This document shows, one piece after another, positions 44,723 through 57,808 of a stretch of DNA of 64,000 nt. A model generated the notes under the pieces. It was not told where the DNA came from and did no database searches. It saw only the letters and a program-made list of their open reading frames with translations. This DNA comes from Lagopus muta (taxonomy: Eukaryota; Chordata; Aves; Galliformes; Phasianidae), in assembly GCF_023343835.1 (NCBI RefSeq), contig NC_064448.1, positions 14,043,531 through 14,107,530 of the forward strand, in the 5' to 3' direction. Position numbers and translations under genes: made by a program. Numbering within the stretch: the first letter of the stretch is position 1; each line of letters begins with the position of its first letter.

Positions 44723-47700
44723 GTGAGGAAAGCAAGGTTTCACACAGCTGCTGAAGGGTCTCTCCAGTGCTGGACAAGTGCTGTGATGGCATACCTTGCC
44801 CATTAGTGGGGAGATGCTGCCCTGGGGCTCCTGAGCCCTCAGTGCGAGGATGGTACCCCTGCACAGTGCCAGGCCAGGAGCAGACCCAGGCTTTGGAGTG
44901 ATCCCACTGTTCACTGAGTGGGGGCAGAGCACTGTGGCCTTGGCTAAGCCAAGGGCAGGCAGGGATGACAGCCACATCCCCTGCAGCCATCTCCAGCTCT
45001 GGGATGTGCTGGGGTCTTCTGAGGCCAACCAAGGAGTGGAAAATCTCTCTAAAAGTCTTTGTGTTTATCTGCCCGAAGTGTGCCTGGGGCACTCAGGTGA
45101 TGTCTGCTGCTGTGCCTGGGGAGCCCCTCCATGCTTTCTGCTCCAGGGCTGGCTGGGCCCCCCTGACAGCAGCCAGGCCAAACACATTCCTTGGGCATGA
45201 GGGCTTCTCCAGCTCCATTAAGATCCTTGGGTTGCTATTGTAGGGTCGATGACTCAGCTGATTGCAATGATCATTTTGTGACCTTTTGCTTGCACAAGCA
45301 CACACAAACAGCTGTCTGCACTGCAGGCCTTGGGCTGCTGCTCCTCAGTGCCCACCAGCTGCCTTTGCAGCCTCTCATGAGCACAGAGCCCAGTCCAGGG
45401 CTGGGGCTTGCCCCCCTTGAGGTGGGCACTGTTCTATGAGTCTGTCTCTCATGCACCAAGGAGAGCTCAATTTTCTGATGTGAGTTGTTCCTTAGGGATC
45501 TCTAAGTCAGCTGCAGAGGGACTGGAGCACAGACCCACTGGGGTGGGGGGCTGGGGCACCTCAGTGACAGTGGGAGCACTGCAGAGATCTGGACTGGGCA
45601 GGAGGGTGACATGGGCTCTGAAGTGCTCCTGGGGTCACAATTGTGATGTGGGAGGGGATGCAAAGAGCTCCTTGCACACGGGTGTGCAGATGCTGTGCAC
45701 AGGGGCCAGCGGGCCTCTGTCCTGCTGCTGGCAGTGGTCGCAGTGTGCCCAAAGCATGCCAGGAGGAGCCACGAGTTTTCCCCCAGCAGAGAAACACAGA
45801 TCTGTGTCCTGCAGCCATGGGTGGGGGCCTGCAGCCTCAGTGGGGCTCCAGGGCTGGCTGTGGTTTGAGGGGCTCCTGTTTTTCTGGGTGATTTTTTTGT
45901 TTTTTAACTGAAGCAGCCAGGCCCTTGGTGCAGAGCCAGCTCTCAGCAGGGAGCCGGCATGGACCTGGCACCCTGCTGCTAATCCCTGCCAGCACCACGG
46001 CTGCCTAAGCGTTCCCCAGCCAGCGAGGGATCGAGTTAGTTCAGCCCTATTTTGGAGCCCGGAGTTATGCAAAGTGCTTCCAAACCAAAGCCTCTTGGCT
46101 TCAGCCCCGGCCTCTGTGTTGTGGCAGGCGAGCACCTCGCAGCCTGGCTGTCCCCCAGCAGCCTCCAGGTCTCTGACCCGTGCAGTGCAAAATGCACCTG
46201 AGTGCACGGCCCCGTGGGGCACAACTCAACGTTATGGCTCCCAGCCGCAAGTCTGTGTGGTGTGGGCAGCCTGTGTGTCCAGGGCCCTCTTTGAGATGGA
46301 TGGGGACAGCTTAGCACATGTGGCCCCGTGTCCTGGGAGCATGCTTGGTCCCGCTGACCAGCGCTTGATCCAGGCTCTGTGTCTGCTGCTGGCAAGCAAT
46401 CTGCAGCCTGGTGCAGCCACAGCTGTTCCTCACCTGCTGTCTACTGACCTGAAGCCAGGTGCTCTCCTGTCTGCAGGGCTAATTGTGCCGGCCCTGTCCC
46501 AGGTTGGAGGAGCTGGGGTGTGTTAGAAGGCAAACACCTGCCTTGTGCTTCGTAATTTTTCCAGCCTGTTTAGGCAGCACAGGCTCATGTTTGCCTCTGA
46601 TTTCTCCTGCGCCTTCAGCCGCTAGCGGCGTCAGCGCTGTCCGTACAGACTGTGCTGTGCCCTTCCCCAGCAGAGCGTGGTCCTGGTGGCTGCGAGGCAG
46701 TGCGCTCAGCTGGCCGGGAGGAGGCGGCCGGCAGGCTGAAGTCAAAGGCGATGTGGAAACTTCAGGTGAAGCACTGATACTCCAAGGGAAAGGCTTTTTC
46801 CAGGGGAAAGGTGCGCACTGTGTGTGCTTTGCTTCCACGTGTGCATGGTGTAGTTTGCTGCCTTTCTTGAATGGCACAGTTCAGGAGATCTAGGAAAGCT
46901 TGCAGACAAAAGCAAGGATTTTTTTTTTTTTTTAGCTTTGGCCAAATTTCTTTCTCTGCTTCAGGAAAAGAAAATAAAAGAAAAATAAAAAGGAAATAAT
47001 TACTGCCAGGATCCCCAACTTTTGGTGAAGCCACCCACGAGAAACCAGTGCAGGGTCAGGGCGCAGGGCACGGCCGCCCAGCTGGCACCCGCTGTGCCCG
47101 TCTGCGGCGGCGATGCCCCGGGTGCCTTGCACACTAACGATGCCCCTTTCTCTCCCCCCTCTCCCCACTGTACATGGTGTGTGTGTGTCCCCGCTGCGCC
47201 CCGCATGGCTCTGCACCCCGCTTGCTCCCCAGGCGGTGCTGCCCACCCCGGTGCACAGCGGCGGGCAGGGGCTGGTGGCCACGGGTGCTCGGTGCGGCCC
47301 CGTCCGGCGCCACCACCTGCCTCGCCACCGGCCCCGGTCCCAGCTCACACCGGCAGCCCCACGCCCACCCTGCCCAGCCCCTGCTTGATGGACGAGAGTT
47401 GGTTTGTCACCCCTCCCCCCTGTTTTACTGCAGAGGAGCCCGGCCCCGACGGCGTGGGCAGCAGCCCGATGGAGGACCTGCTCATCGAGCACCCCAGCAT
47501 GTCTGTCTATGTCACCAGCACCCTCGAGCTGGATGCAGAGGGACCTCAGGACGATGCTGCTGGGTGAGTGTGAGCTCAGGGACCGGGGCGGCCACACACA
47601 GCCTGCGACATTTTGCCCGTGCTGCCCAAACCCTGGGGGGACCTGGGGTCGGTGCTTTGAAGAGGTTGGCCTAGGGTAATATTTAATGCCAAAGGTGATA

Positions 47701-49170
47701 AGACTCTGGGACAGGTTGATCAGAGAGGTTGCGGATGCCCATTGTCATTAGAGGTGTTTAAGGTCAGCTTGGAGCAACCTGGTCTGTTAAAGATGTCCAT
47801 GGCAGGGGTTTGGGTGTGATGATCTTTGAAGGTCACTTCCAACCCAAGCCATCTTGTGAGTCAGTGACACCAGTGTCCCTTTGTCCTACCTGGCAGGGTG
47901 CCTTGGCCTGCGCCATGCAAAGACAGCAGCCTCCATGCCTGAAAGTATTCTGGCATGCACTAAAACCATGTTAACATGACTGTGGGCATGGGGCTGGCCA
48001 CGTGAAACCTTTGCTTGCTGCTGGGAAGGCACTGGCCTTGTCCTGCTCCTCTCCTGCATATTCCATGTCACCCCACTGCCAGGCTGGGGAGTCTGTCAGG
48101 CTGGGCTTAAGCCTGGTGGCTTGCATAAGTACAGCATGAGCAGAGAAGCCCCACCAGGAGAGGGTGGCCCTGAGCACATCGGTGTCCTTGAGCCCTCATT
48201 TTCCCCATACAGGGGAATGCTGCAGCCTGCTGCCACCAGCTCTCCCTCCTGGCTCTGCTGGCTCAGGTCACACTCCCACTGTGTGCAGCAGTGGGACAGG
48301 GTGCTCTCTTCTTCACCCACCAATTGCGGATGCAGACCTTTCTTTCTGACTCATATTCCAGCGTAATGGGGATAGTTAAACAGAGATGCCATAATCTGCC
48401 ACCTAACCGAGGTGCAAACAAAACTCCCTGCCATCCCCTTCCCTGGGAGCCTGCAGGATGCAGACCATGATCTGCCCTTCCTGCACCTGGGGAGCTCTGT
48501 CTTCTCCCCATGGCTTTCCCTCACAGTGCTCAGGAAAGCCCTGACCGCATCCAGCTGACCCAACCCTGGTGCTGCTGTGCTGGGTTGCCTTCTGAGGGCC
48601 ACGGTGCCATCTCTAGAGGAACCTCAGTGCTGGTGGTGAAGGAGGAGGGAGGCCGAGGGGAACCAGGAACAGGCAGGGGAGCGAATCTGCTTTGGGAGCA
48701 GCATGGGCACAACAGGGCATGGGCTCCCGCCCATTTCAGCACGGTGGTGGCAGCGTTGGCCAAGCAGAGTCCTGCCCAGAGCGTCCCACAGCCCTCGCGT
48801 GGCGACGTGTGGGGATGGGCTCTGCATGGAGCGGGGCACAGGAGGGCGGCTTGTGTGCGGGATGCGTGATGGGAGCCCTGGGCACCACCGACCTCTGACG
48901 GCCCCGCGTTCCCACAGGGAGGTGCCGGAGCCCCGGCTGGAGCGGCACGCGCCGCACCGCAGCGCATCGCTGTCAGTGAAGGCCGCCGTCCTGGAGAAGA
49001 TCAGCCAGGCACGGCGCGTGCAGCGAGCCAAGCAGCTGGCCGAGAAGCCGTGGCTCAGCCAGAAGGCGCTGCAGCGGCAGGACCGGGCCCGCCAGCGCCC
49101 GCCCCGCCGGGCCCGCCAGCGCACGGGGAGCTTCCTCCACCAGCCCTGCCAGCGCCACTGCAACTACTGA
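44394..49170 (+). CDS. TP53INP2: TP53INP2 (DOR), coding exons 2-4
   Basis: TP53INP2 is a small shuttle protein. In the nucleus it co-activates nuclear receptors such as thyroid hormone receptor, and on starvation it moves to early autophagosomes and binds LC3/GABARAP. Coding parts 44599-44722, 47233-47563 and 48918-49170 (124+331+253 nt) join in phases 1 and 2 into 235 residues, against about 220 in human by recollection. The LC3-interacting region is EDGWLIIEL with W35 and I38. Exon 3 carries the family block LMDESWFVTPPPCFTAE and LLIEHPSMSVYVT. The C-terminus is Arg-rich, ending SFLHQPCQRHCNY, the region carrying nuclear targeting in the family. ATG context cccaccATG is good. Exon 3 may start later in the same frame, giving about 198 residues. 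Confidence 0.95.
47233..47563 (+). CDS. TP53INP2: TP53INP2 exon 3
   Basis: The chosen acceptor gcttgctccccag completes G|GC (Gly) and keeps one frame through the conserved LMDESWF and EHPSMSVYVTSTLEL segments to donor GG|GTGAGT. The first 37 codons are Pro/Arg/Ala/Gly-rich and resemble nothing I know in the family. Acceptors ending at 47268 and 47343 are also in frame. Confidence 0.88.
47655..47870 (+). repeat. CR1 LINE 3' fragment in TP53INP2 intron 3
   Basis: CR1-like 'ggacaggttgatcagagagg', 'tttaaggtcagcttggagca' and 'atgatctttgaaggtcactt', truncated at the 5' end. Confidence 0.65.
48918..49170 (+). CDS. TP53INP2: TP53INP2 exon 4: basic C-terminus and stop
   Basis: The acceptor is gcgttcccacag. 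A basic helix-like stretch includes KAAVLEKISQARRVQRAKQL, followed by Arg-rich sequence and the conserved end HQPCQRHCNY, then TGA. Confidence 0.95.
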
Positions 49171-52100
49171 CCTCGCCCCGGCATCCGCCGGCGGGGCTCG
49201 GCCTCCCACCGCCGCCGGCCCCGGCGCCGCCGCCCCGCGCTCCCTCCGCTCCCCTCACCTCTCCGGGCCGCCGCTCGGCGTGGTGCGGACGGTGGAGCAG
49301 CGCGGCGCTCTGCGCTGAGCCCTGCCGGCCGCTACCCCGAAACAGCCCTTCCCTAAACCCGTGGAGAATCCCGATGGTTGCGTCCTGAGGAGCTGTGACA
49401 TCAGTGCCTTTCTTCACGACGTCGTACTCCTCCAGGTGAACAGACCGCGATGTCACGATGCCGAGCAGAAGTGGCGAAAGGGACAGAGGCGAGATTTGGT
49501 GTTTGAGGGGAAAAAAGACGACGCTGTAACTGATGATGCTTCCTCCTCCCGTCCCTGCCGGCAGAGCAGAGCACAGGCGGAGCTGCTGTCGCTGCTGCCG
49601 GCAGCGCTGCTGGGCCCTCGGCGGCTCCATCTAGGCAAAACCAGCAATCCCTCTTCCTGCCCAAAATTCTTCATTGCGTTTTTACCACACTAATATGAAA
49701 ACCCCACTGCCGTTTGCTTCAGAAAGCCAGGGGGGCTCCGCGTTCTGTGTTTTTAAAGACAACTTTACCAGAAATCTCAGGAAACAAAGCACTGAGCCGG
49801 GAGCTGCTGGAGCCCTGCTGGGTGGTGGCGGCCAGGCGCTGGTGCGGCGCGGGAACGTCGGCAGATCCCCGCAGCCTCCATCTGCGTGCCCGATGCCACC
49901 ACGAGCAGCCACAGCTCCTGTGCTGTGCGAGCCAAGGAACATCAGCTGCCCTGCGCCACCCCCAGCAGCAGAGCACAGAAGGGACCCGCGCAGACCCCCA
50001 GGTGGCAGAAGCATGTTGGAGCTGGTGGCAAGAGAATGTGAAGGAAAGGATGGAAACCAGTGGTTGCAGCATGAGGCCAGGCAGCAGGAGGGCTGCAGGC
50101 TGGATCTGTGCCACAGAGGGAGCCCTGCCTGCCCCCGCCAACACTGTGTCGCTGATGGCAGCCACCTCCAGGCCTGGGCGATGCTTGTTGGTGCTGCTGC
50201 AATCAGGCTCCTCCTGGCACCCAGTGCCGGCCCCTGGAACTTGCTGCCCTTCACCATTGGGAACTCCTGGAATGGTGGCGTAGGAGCTGCTTTTAGGCAA
50301 TCGTTGTAGGCCCAACCTCAGACTGCTGACTTTATTTTTTTAAATGAGAGAAAAACCCACCCCCAGACCCTCCTCCAGTGAGCGGCCTCCCAGGTCCCTG
50401 AGTGCGGACGTGGTTGGCACTGCTTGCCTGCAGGGCTTACCTTTAGCTCTGATGACACCGTGATCCCAAAAGCACAGGAAGAATGGAAATTTATTTCAAA
50501 TGCTTTTATTCTAAGCCACACATTGGAGCCTTCCAGATTCAATTCTTCCAGGCCAGTTACTCGTTCCGGTCCTGCTGGGCACAGCGCTGGCTGCCATGCT
50601 GCTGGGAGCCCAGTGCCGGGCAGTCCCATTTCTAACAGGAACCCCCATTTCAAACTCGCCTTTCTAATTTCAGTAGCAGGCAGAGTAAAAGTTCTGAGGC
50701 AGAAAACAGGCAGTTCTGTTGTGCTGCTTTTCCAGCTGTTCTGGTACGCACAGAGCTGCAGAGCTTGTTCCCAGAGCAGAGCAGGAGCGAGCTGGGGGTC
50801 AGTGCCTCATCCTGCCCACCCTGGGCACAGTCAAGATGCGCAGTTTCATTTCTGTACCGGAGACTGATGGATGGATGATTCCTTGAGAAGAAAGTTTACA
50901 TCCTTCGGCTTCCTTGGCTTCACGTGAAATGCCTTTTTATTTCTGAAGTGATCCCTGGTACAAACTGGGAGCACTGCTCTCGTAGGAATGTGGCCACAGG
51001 CGCTGCTGAGGATGACGGCACTTTTCTCGGGCACTTCGGTGTGGTGAGGAGGGCTGGGTTTGATACCTTGAGTCACATCCCACGCTCCTGCTCTCTCCCA
51101 GAGCTCTGGATAATATCCCCGTTGGCAATGCCTTCAGAGGAAGAATTTTTTCTCTAGCCCAAATGCACATCAAGAAGCTAACTGCCAGCAATTCCTGCCT
51201 CCCAGCCATCTCAACCTGCTGTAAGTTCTGCGCATCTGAGCAGCCACCAGTCCCAATGGCCCCTGCAAGGAGCTCCCAAAGCCAAGGCTGGGGGATCCAC
51301 CTCCACCCCTCTGCAGCTCAGAGGTGCAGATGGGCACTGTGCAGCCCCTGGGCCGAATGCTGCCTCATGCACACTGTGTGTCTTGTGTCCACTCCGCTGC
51401 TTGCAAGCGTTGCCCCCTAGGAGACTCCTCACCATGTCAACACTCTGCTTCCTGCTCCTCCTGGCACCAGGGCATCCGCAGCCCCTGCAGAGCCCTCAGT
51501 GGTTCCCATCATCTGTTTCAAACGGCAAATGCTGTTGCTCCGTCCTGTTTTGGGGAAGAGACTGCAGAATGTTCTGTTTTCCTTTCATCTTTCTGTGCCA
51601 GTCTGACACATCTGTCATCACGCTGCTCCCGACCAACACAGGAAAAAAAGTGGAACTACTATCACACTTTTCATCAATAATATCTTTATAAAAGGTTAAT
51701 AAATTATTAACAGTGTTCTAATGAAGAGGTTAATCCAGAGACGTAGCATCCCATGGGCGAGTGGAGTGCACTTACTATGGTGAATAGGCTCCTGTGGTTC
51801 CCCCCTCTGTTGTTTGCACACTTGCTCATGTATTAATATCTATTAATCACTGATTAACCCCGTACACAGTGTGGATTCACTTCTCGCACTTTGTGACCGA
51901 CACTTCTGTTGCTGTGGCAGAGACACCTTTGAACTGCACTTTGCAGAAGACCTGTGCTGCTCCTGTCCTGTCCAACGGTGATCACTACAGCCAGCCTGAT
52001 ACCAAATCTCCTGCCCCACTGTTCTAAGATCAAGGAAAACCCTTCGCACTGAGGTGACGAGCCTCCTTGAATCTTAAAACAAATGAAAGGTGCTTAAAAA

Positions 52101-54290
52101 CTGAGAACTTTTTGGTGTGCACAGGTGTGCACGTGTAAATATTTTCAAACCCGGTGTGGATGTTCAGTAGGTTGTTTTGGGGTTTTGAGTTTTTAGTTTT
52201 TTGCATCCGGTCTTTTTGATTTGTCAGTAGCTGTGTGGTGCTCCTGGCGGGAGGGGAGCACAGAGCAGAGAGAGCTGTGGCCGCGTCCTGCTTGGGCAGT
52301 GGGGCGAGTTCTTGGCTTTGTTTTGTTGTGCAGGGGGAAGCTGCAGCGTGGGCTCAGGGACAAATGAGTTGGCTGGGGCCCATCATGGGGTGCTTTTCTG
52401 GACACCTCCATTCAGACGTGGGTTCCGTTGCTGCCCATGAGGCCGTGGTTACTCACCTGTGCAGAGCTGTAGGGCTGTGTGCACTGTGTCCCCTGGGCAG
52501 CGTGGAGTGGGGATGTGTGGGCATGGGCATGAGAGCAGTAGCTGCATCCTTGTGCTGTGTTATCTCCGATTCCCTTGTGTTTATCCCCAGATCCACGTCG
52601 TACTGCTAGAATGGAGCAGGCCAGTTCTGCTGTAAATAACCCAGCGCAGACTGACGCCTTGAGAAAGCCCCAGGATTTGGGCAGCCAGATGGCACCGTCT
52701 GCTTCTGTGCAGCAGTGTGAGGCACTGGGGTCAGAGAGCAATGCTGGAGCAGGCAGGCAAGGATTGCTTTTGCCACTCTGGCAGCTCAGCGCAGCCACGT
52801 CCTGCTGTCCAGTTCTGGCTCTGGCACTGGGAGCCGCAAAGTGGGGCAGAGGGCTCTGAAAAACGCAGCCACAAATGTGCTTTCCAAAACAAGTGCTGTG
52901 AAGGCTCGCTGTAGGGAGGAAATGGTTCTTTCCACAAGAGTCAGCTTTTCTATAATGGAGAAGGCTTCATGCATAGCTCATCCCAAAGATCACCTCCACA
53001 GGAGTATTCACTGTACCTCCAGGCACGTTGCTAATGAATAGGTAATTCTATGTTTACATCTTCTCTATTCAGCCCCACCGGGCAGGAAGACGCACAGTCC
53101 TGTTCTGCTCAGAGCGAGAAAATGCAGAAATAACACTGCACTGAGGCTTGAGACACTAATGGCACAGCTTCGTGATTGCTCCCACAGAGGCTCAGCATCA
53201 ATTCCAGTGCCTGGCAGCACCCAGGCCTCCCCTGAATTCCCACGGTTAGAGCAGGCCTGCAGAGGTGTGCCTTGATTTCACTTTGATTCCAGCTGCCAGT
53301 GGTTCAAAGTCGTGAATATTACCCCATGTAATCCAGGGCTCAGTCCTTGTTATGTTAATGTGACCACAGCGTCTTCCGGCCTCAGGCCACGTTGTCCACG
53401 CACCAGGAGGGCCTTTGTGCTTCTTAGAAGAGGTCCGTCTTTATTGAAAACTACAACTCTTTCTTTATGACGTGAGGCAGAACAAACCGTGCAGCTCTGT
53501 GGAAGAGCGAAGCTGTGCCGTGCTGTATTTCTTCCGTTCTGCCCTGCAGGCAGACGAGGTGTGGGGTAGGGTTAGGGTTAGGGTTAGGGTTAGTGCACTG
53601 CACTGGGGGTGTTGCTTTTCCAGCTCAGTCACCAAAATGCTGTTAAAGGGAGTCTGCCACACACCCTGTGCCTGTCAGCGTGTGAGCTCACAGTGTGCAG
53701 ACCTGACAGGAGCTTTGGCTCCACTGCAGCTGACAGCACAGCTCCTGCCGCTGCTTTGCATTGTCTGTGCAGCGGGGCTGGGGGGGGCTAGAATATTTTA
53801 TTCCCTTCAAACGGAGGGGGAAAGAAACCAGCACTGTAAATTCCTGCTTGTAGCTTAAAACCAGGCTGTGCAGCCATGGGGAGCCCCACGCTCCTCCACT
53901 CCTTCACCTTCCCCACTCACACTTATTGGAAGCTGGTCGCAGGCGTGCCCAGGTCTTGCTAAATCTTTTCTTTAGCTCTGTTTCATCACAGTTACACTTT
54001 GGGAAAGCGGGGGGTGGGAAAGTGCAAGGCGTAACAATAAAATAGTAATAGTCGTTTTTTTTTCTTGTATCATAAATATACCCGTACGGAGCAATGGAGC
54101 ATTGCAACATTTTATTTATATGTATCAGCCCTACGACTAGGTATTCTGCTTGTAAAACTCACCTACACTTACTTATTGTACATCTCTGTGCTGTATGACT
54201 GTGTATGTGCCTTTCACCCTTTTTTCATGGTCTGTCATTTTTTTCTTAAACAACTGCAGAACTTGAATAAATTAGCGAACCGCAGTTAAA
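49171..54290 (+). other. TP53INP2: Probable TP53INP2 3' untranslated region
   Basis: After the stop codon no further coding chain is seen for about 5 kb. Plus-strand AATAAA signals occur at 51698-51703, 54036-54041 and 54266-54271 (another, less likely, at 55042). The AT-rich stretch 54030-54290, with AU-rich elements near TTATTTATATG, looks like the end of a long 3' UTR. Which signal is used, and whether the message really extends this far, needs RNA data. Confidence 0.45.
53566..53593 (+). repeat. Short interstitial telomeric repeat (TTAGGG)n
   Basis: About four and a half perfect TAGGGT units, GGGTTAGGGTTAGGGTTAGG in the core, with no spacer degeneration. Confidence 0.95.
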
Positions 54291-57204
54291 AGTCCTATGC
54301 AAGGGATGACTGGGAATTACATTTTCAATGCTGCTGCGTTTCCACGTTGCTTTAAAAAGCAGGCACTGGGATCCGCAGAGAGCCTCACAGGAAGAACGCC
54401 CCCGAAGCCCCCTTTCAGCTGCTAAATCCGCCGGGCAGCTTTGAGGCGCTCAGCCCCCAGCACGGCTCCGCACCGCTCCGTGCGTGAGGCCGGGCGCTGC
54501 CCCAGGACAGCGCTCCACGTCCGGCTCTGCCCTCCACGTGCTCTCCTGGAGAGAAAGCGCTGCCAGGGCTGAGCAGGATGCCTTACACCTTCGCTCGGAT
54601 GCTGAGCGGGTTGGGGCGCGGCGGAGCCCCGCTGTGCAGCAGTGCCCACCGTCACGTCCTGCCGCAGGGGACCCGGCGCTGCCCAATGCCTTACACCGGT
54701 GGGACGACACTGACACCGCGATTTGGGAGAGGAGGAAAAAAGCCCCACATTTTCTACATCACCGATGCTGTAGGACCGAACGCTCGTTCAAAACGCTAAG
54801 GGAAATCGTCCTCTGTGTGTGTTGATGTGTTAAATCGATGTAAGCGAGGTTAGTAGGGGAAGGGTGTCTAATGCTTGTAGGACTTTGTTTAATGTTTGCC
54901 GCGTGTCAACAGACTGAGGGACACGGCTGCCTGGAACACGTTACGTAGTGAGCCTGTGCGTGTGTAACCTGGGTTCGGTTGTTAGATTGTAATGCCGTCT
55001 TTTGACTGAAAAAAAATCTAATATAAAGAAAAAACACAAGAAATAAAAAAATATATATTTAAAATCTATTTTACGTGTATTCCTCTGAAACCTACCAGTG
55101 CATCTGTTTACAAACTGTCTGCAAAACAAGGTTTTGGTTCTTGAAACAGACTCTGAAAAATCAATGCTGTACTTAACAGACACGAGTCAATAGAAAACAG
55201 TCCCCTTTGAAGACAAGGATGAGAAGAGGGTGGCACGGGCTGTCATTGCAGAATTCTTTCCCCATTTGCAAGCCCTAAAACTTGGAAGAAAAGTGTAAGG
55301 CCATTTGAAATAAGTTCCACTCACATGGGAGATAAAGTATGCCTACAGTAAAGGTGGCTGACCACAGCAGTGGCTGCCCAGAGCAGCTCTATGCACACAG
55401 CTCCAGCTTTTGCTCCAGGACCTGAAGGGCTGAGTCCGATCCACTCCTCTTCCACCCAGCGTTCCTTGTCCCTGGCCATCCTGGGGACTGAGGTACGATT
55501 TTCTTGCAGATGGGTGTGGAAAGCAGGTGACAATATTCCACACACGGCCTAGCATGTGCCAAGGAAAGGGGAACGCTCACTTCTTCCCTTACCCACTGTC
55601 TACACCTCCATTATCAGCACCCGCTGACCCTACTTGTCCCCCAGCACCAGGTTAAGCTCTCAGCCCCAGGCTCTCCTTGCCCAGTGAGCACCAACACGAG
55701 GCCCTCCCACCCTTTCCCCAGGGCAGCCCTCCTTTCCCAGGGCTCCCATGCACCCTCTCCTTTGGCCTGCCCACATCTCCCTAGATCATGACCATCAGCT
55801 TCCCCTGTGGTGGTGCTTTCTGCAATCCCGAGTGCACCCCTTTCTTCCCCTCCTACATAAGACGACCCCCTGTGGATATTAAAAGGAACCCTTCTGCTTC
55901 GTGGGTGCAGTGCTGCAGTTGGTAAGGCCAAAGCTAAGCTCAAAAGCAGATCTCGCTTTCTCACATGTAGCACCAATACCTTCAGGCTTCGCCCTCTTCC
56001 TACTCACAGAACAAGGACTCTGCCTGCAAACACGATCCTTCAGTTCTGTGAACTTTGTCCAGTTCTTCATCCCCCAAAACTAGCAGGCGGTGGCAGCAGC
56101 CGGGCCAGGCCCAGAACATGGAGAATGCTGGAGTGGGCAGACGGGCAGGATGTGAACAGCAGCACTGCAGCACAGCCCCTCCTCCTGCACGCAGCAACGA
56201 GACTTCTGAGAGGCATGGGGCAAGTCTGCTTTGTCTTCCAATCATCCCACATAGGGAATGAAACCAATTTTGTGAGCTGGACAACTGAAATGAGGTTAAG
56301 AAATGGTGAAAGCTGGAAATAGTAAAAACAGGTCACCCCAGAAACTCAGCTGGCTTCCAACTGACTGCATGTGCGTGTGAAATATGCACACATGCAAATA
56401 AAAGACAAAAATCTTACAGGAGCTGATGCTTTCCCTGGCAGCCAACCTCAGAGCACCGTGGTGCAGGACAGGGCTGTGAGCAGCAGGGCACAGCCAGGCC
56501 TTCGGGAGGAGGCAGCACTGCCACACCACAACAGCTTCTCAGAAGCAAAGAAAGCGAGGAGCTGAGCTCTGACAGCGAGGGAGGAAGGGGAGAAGTTAGC
56601 CTTGCTTGGTTACCTGTGCACAAATAGGTTATTTCTGCCATTACAGGAGGTAGCAGCTGGCAATTCATGTATTTTAAATGGGTTCCTAAATATAAATGTA
56701 AAAAATCCATTGGCAAAATGGAAAGGTATAAACACCCACTCGAGCACAAAGCGAGCCGCCATCTAAGACGACTCACTCCTCCATTTCTCCCCATGAGAGC
56801 TCCCTGGAACAAAGAGGCTGACCTACTTTCCCTGGCAGGGCACACAAACAGTCGCTGCCATGGCCGTGCAGCCCCCTGCAGACACGCTTCAGGCCAATCA
56901 TTCCAGATCTCTTCAAATGCTGCACGTTTTTCGGCTCCGTTTCCTGCTGAGCGCCTGTCTGTGGGGAGAGCTGTCTGCTGGGTGCCTCGCTGTGCACTCA
57001 CTGCACACAGCCCGGGCCTGGGGGGCGGCCTTGGAATCTTTTTCTTGCTTCACCACGACAGCTGCACTGGTTAATTCATTTGTGGCTCAACAAATTCCTT
57101 TCTGAAGCTCCATATAAGGAGCTTGTAGGCCCAGGGCTCTAAATAATCCATTCGGTCTTCCCATTTGGAACGATGCTGTTGCTGCTGCTAATAATAATAG
57201 AACC
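54290..57204. other. Spacer between TP53INP2 and NCOA6 3' ends
   Basis: It contains a GC-rich patch at 54400-54730, an AT-rich stretch at 55000-55080 with a weaker poly(A) signal, and diverged minus-strand CR1-like text near 55530-55600 (cacggcctagcatgtgccaa). I recognise no gene. Confidence 0.4.
55490..55760 (-). repeat. Possible very old CR1 fragment
   Basis: 'tattccacacacggcctagc atgtgccaaggaaaggggaa' resembles the complement of the CR1 stretch describing truncation point 'aggcctcaccag..gagtaga'. It is too diverged for certainty. Confidence 0.3.
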
Positions 57205-57808
57205 CAAATTATAGGACAATAACATTTATTTAGAGCATGAGGGATTCCACATTATACAAACCCATAAAGTCATTTTTGTTTCACTGGTCCGTTTCTACAA
57301 CAAATACATCAGGTCTACTATATAATAAAACTATTTACATTTCCAAACAAAATTGGGTCTGTTTATAACCCTCTTACTGCTATTCACATACAGTACTTAA
57401 ACAACAGCACAATACGTTATTTTAATACCTAAAAATGACAACCCTGTATTCTAATTTGTTTATGAAAAGTGGAAACAAATACATTTACAATCATCTCCCC
57501 TCCCCTTCCATTTCTTACAAACACATTAACCTAATGTGCTAACCCTGGACTTCACTCTCTAAATCCAGGGGGTTTTAAAAAGAATTCAGTTTTTATATCT
57601 ATTTGCTTTTTAGGAAAAAAAAAAAAAAAAATCATTGGGAACAGTATAATATTAAAATGACTTACTGTACAGAATTTTATTTAAAAAAGAAAAATCACAG
57701 CTCAAAATCGCTATTGGTAAATTCACACTCATTTACAAGTTTCATGTTTCCATGCAGTTATTTACTTGGATTTTCTTCTTTTTGACTGCATTGCACTGGC
57801 ACTCGTTT
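57205..57808 (-). CDS. NCOA6: NCOA6 last exon: 15 codons, stop and 3' UTR
   Basis: The acceptor is cttgatttcag. It completes a split Glu codon and encodes TSASAMQSKRRKSK, then TAA at 57762-57764. The 3' UTR runs to a signal AATAAA at 57225-57230. Confidence 0.85.

Noticed and set aside
48530-49630. Long minus-strand frames opposite TP53INP2 exon 4
   Set aside because: They are complements of a GC-rich coding exon and 3' UTR; the plus-strand gene explains the region.
49714-50315. Overlapping 190-200-codon frames on both strands after TP53INP2
   Set aside because: Both strands open in GC-rich UTR-like DNA with no recognisable domain.
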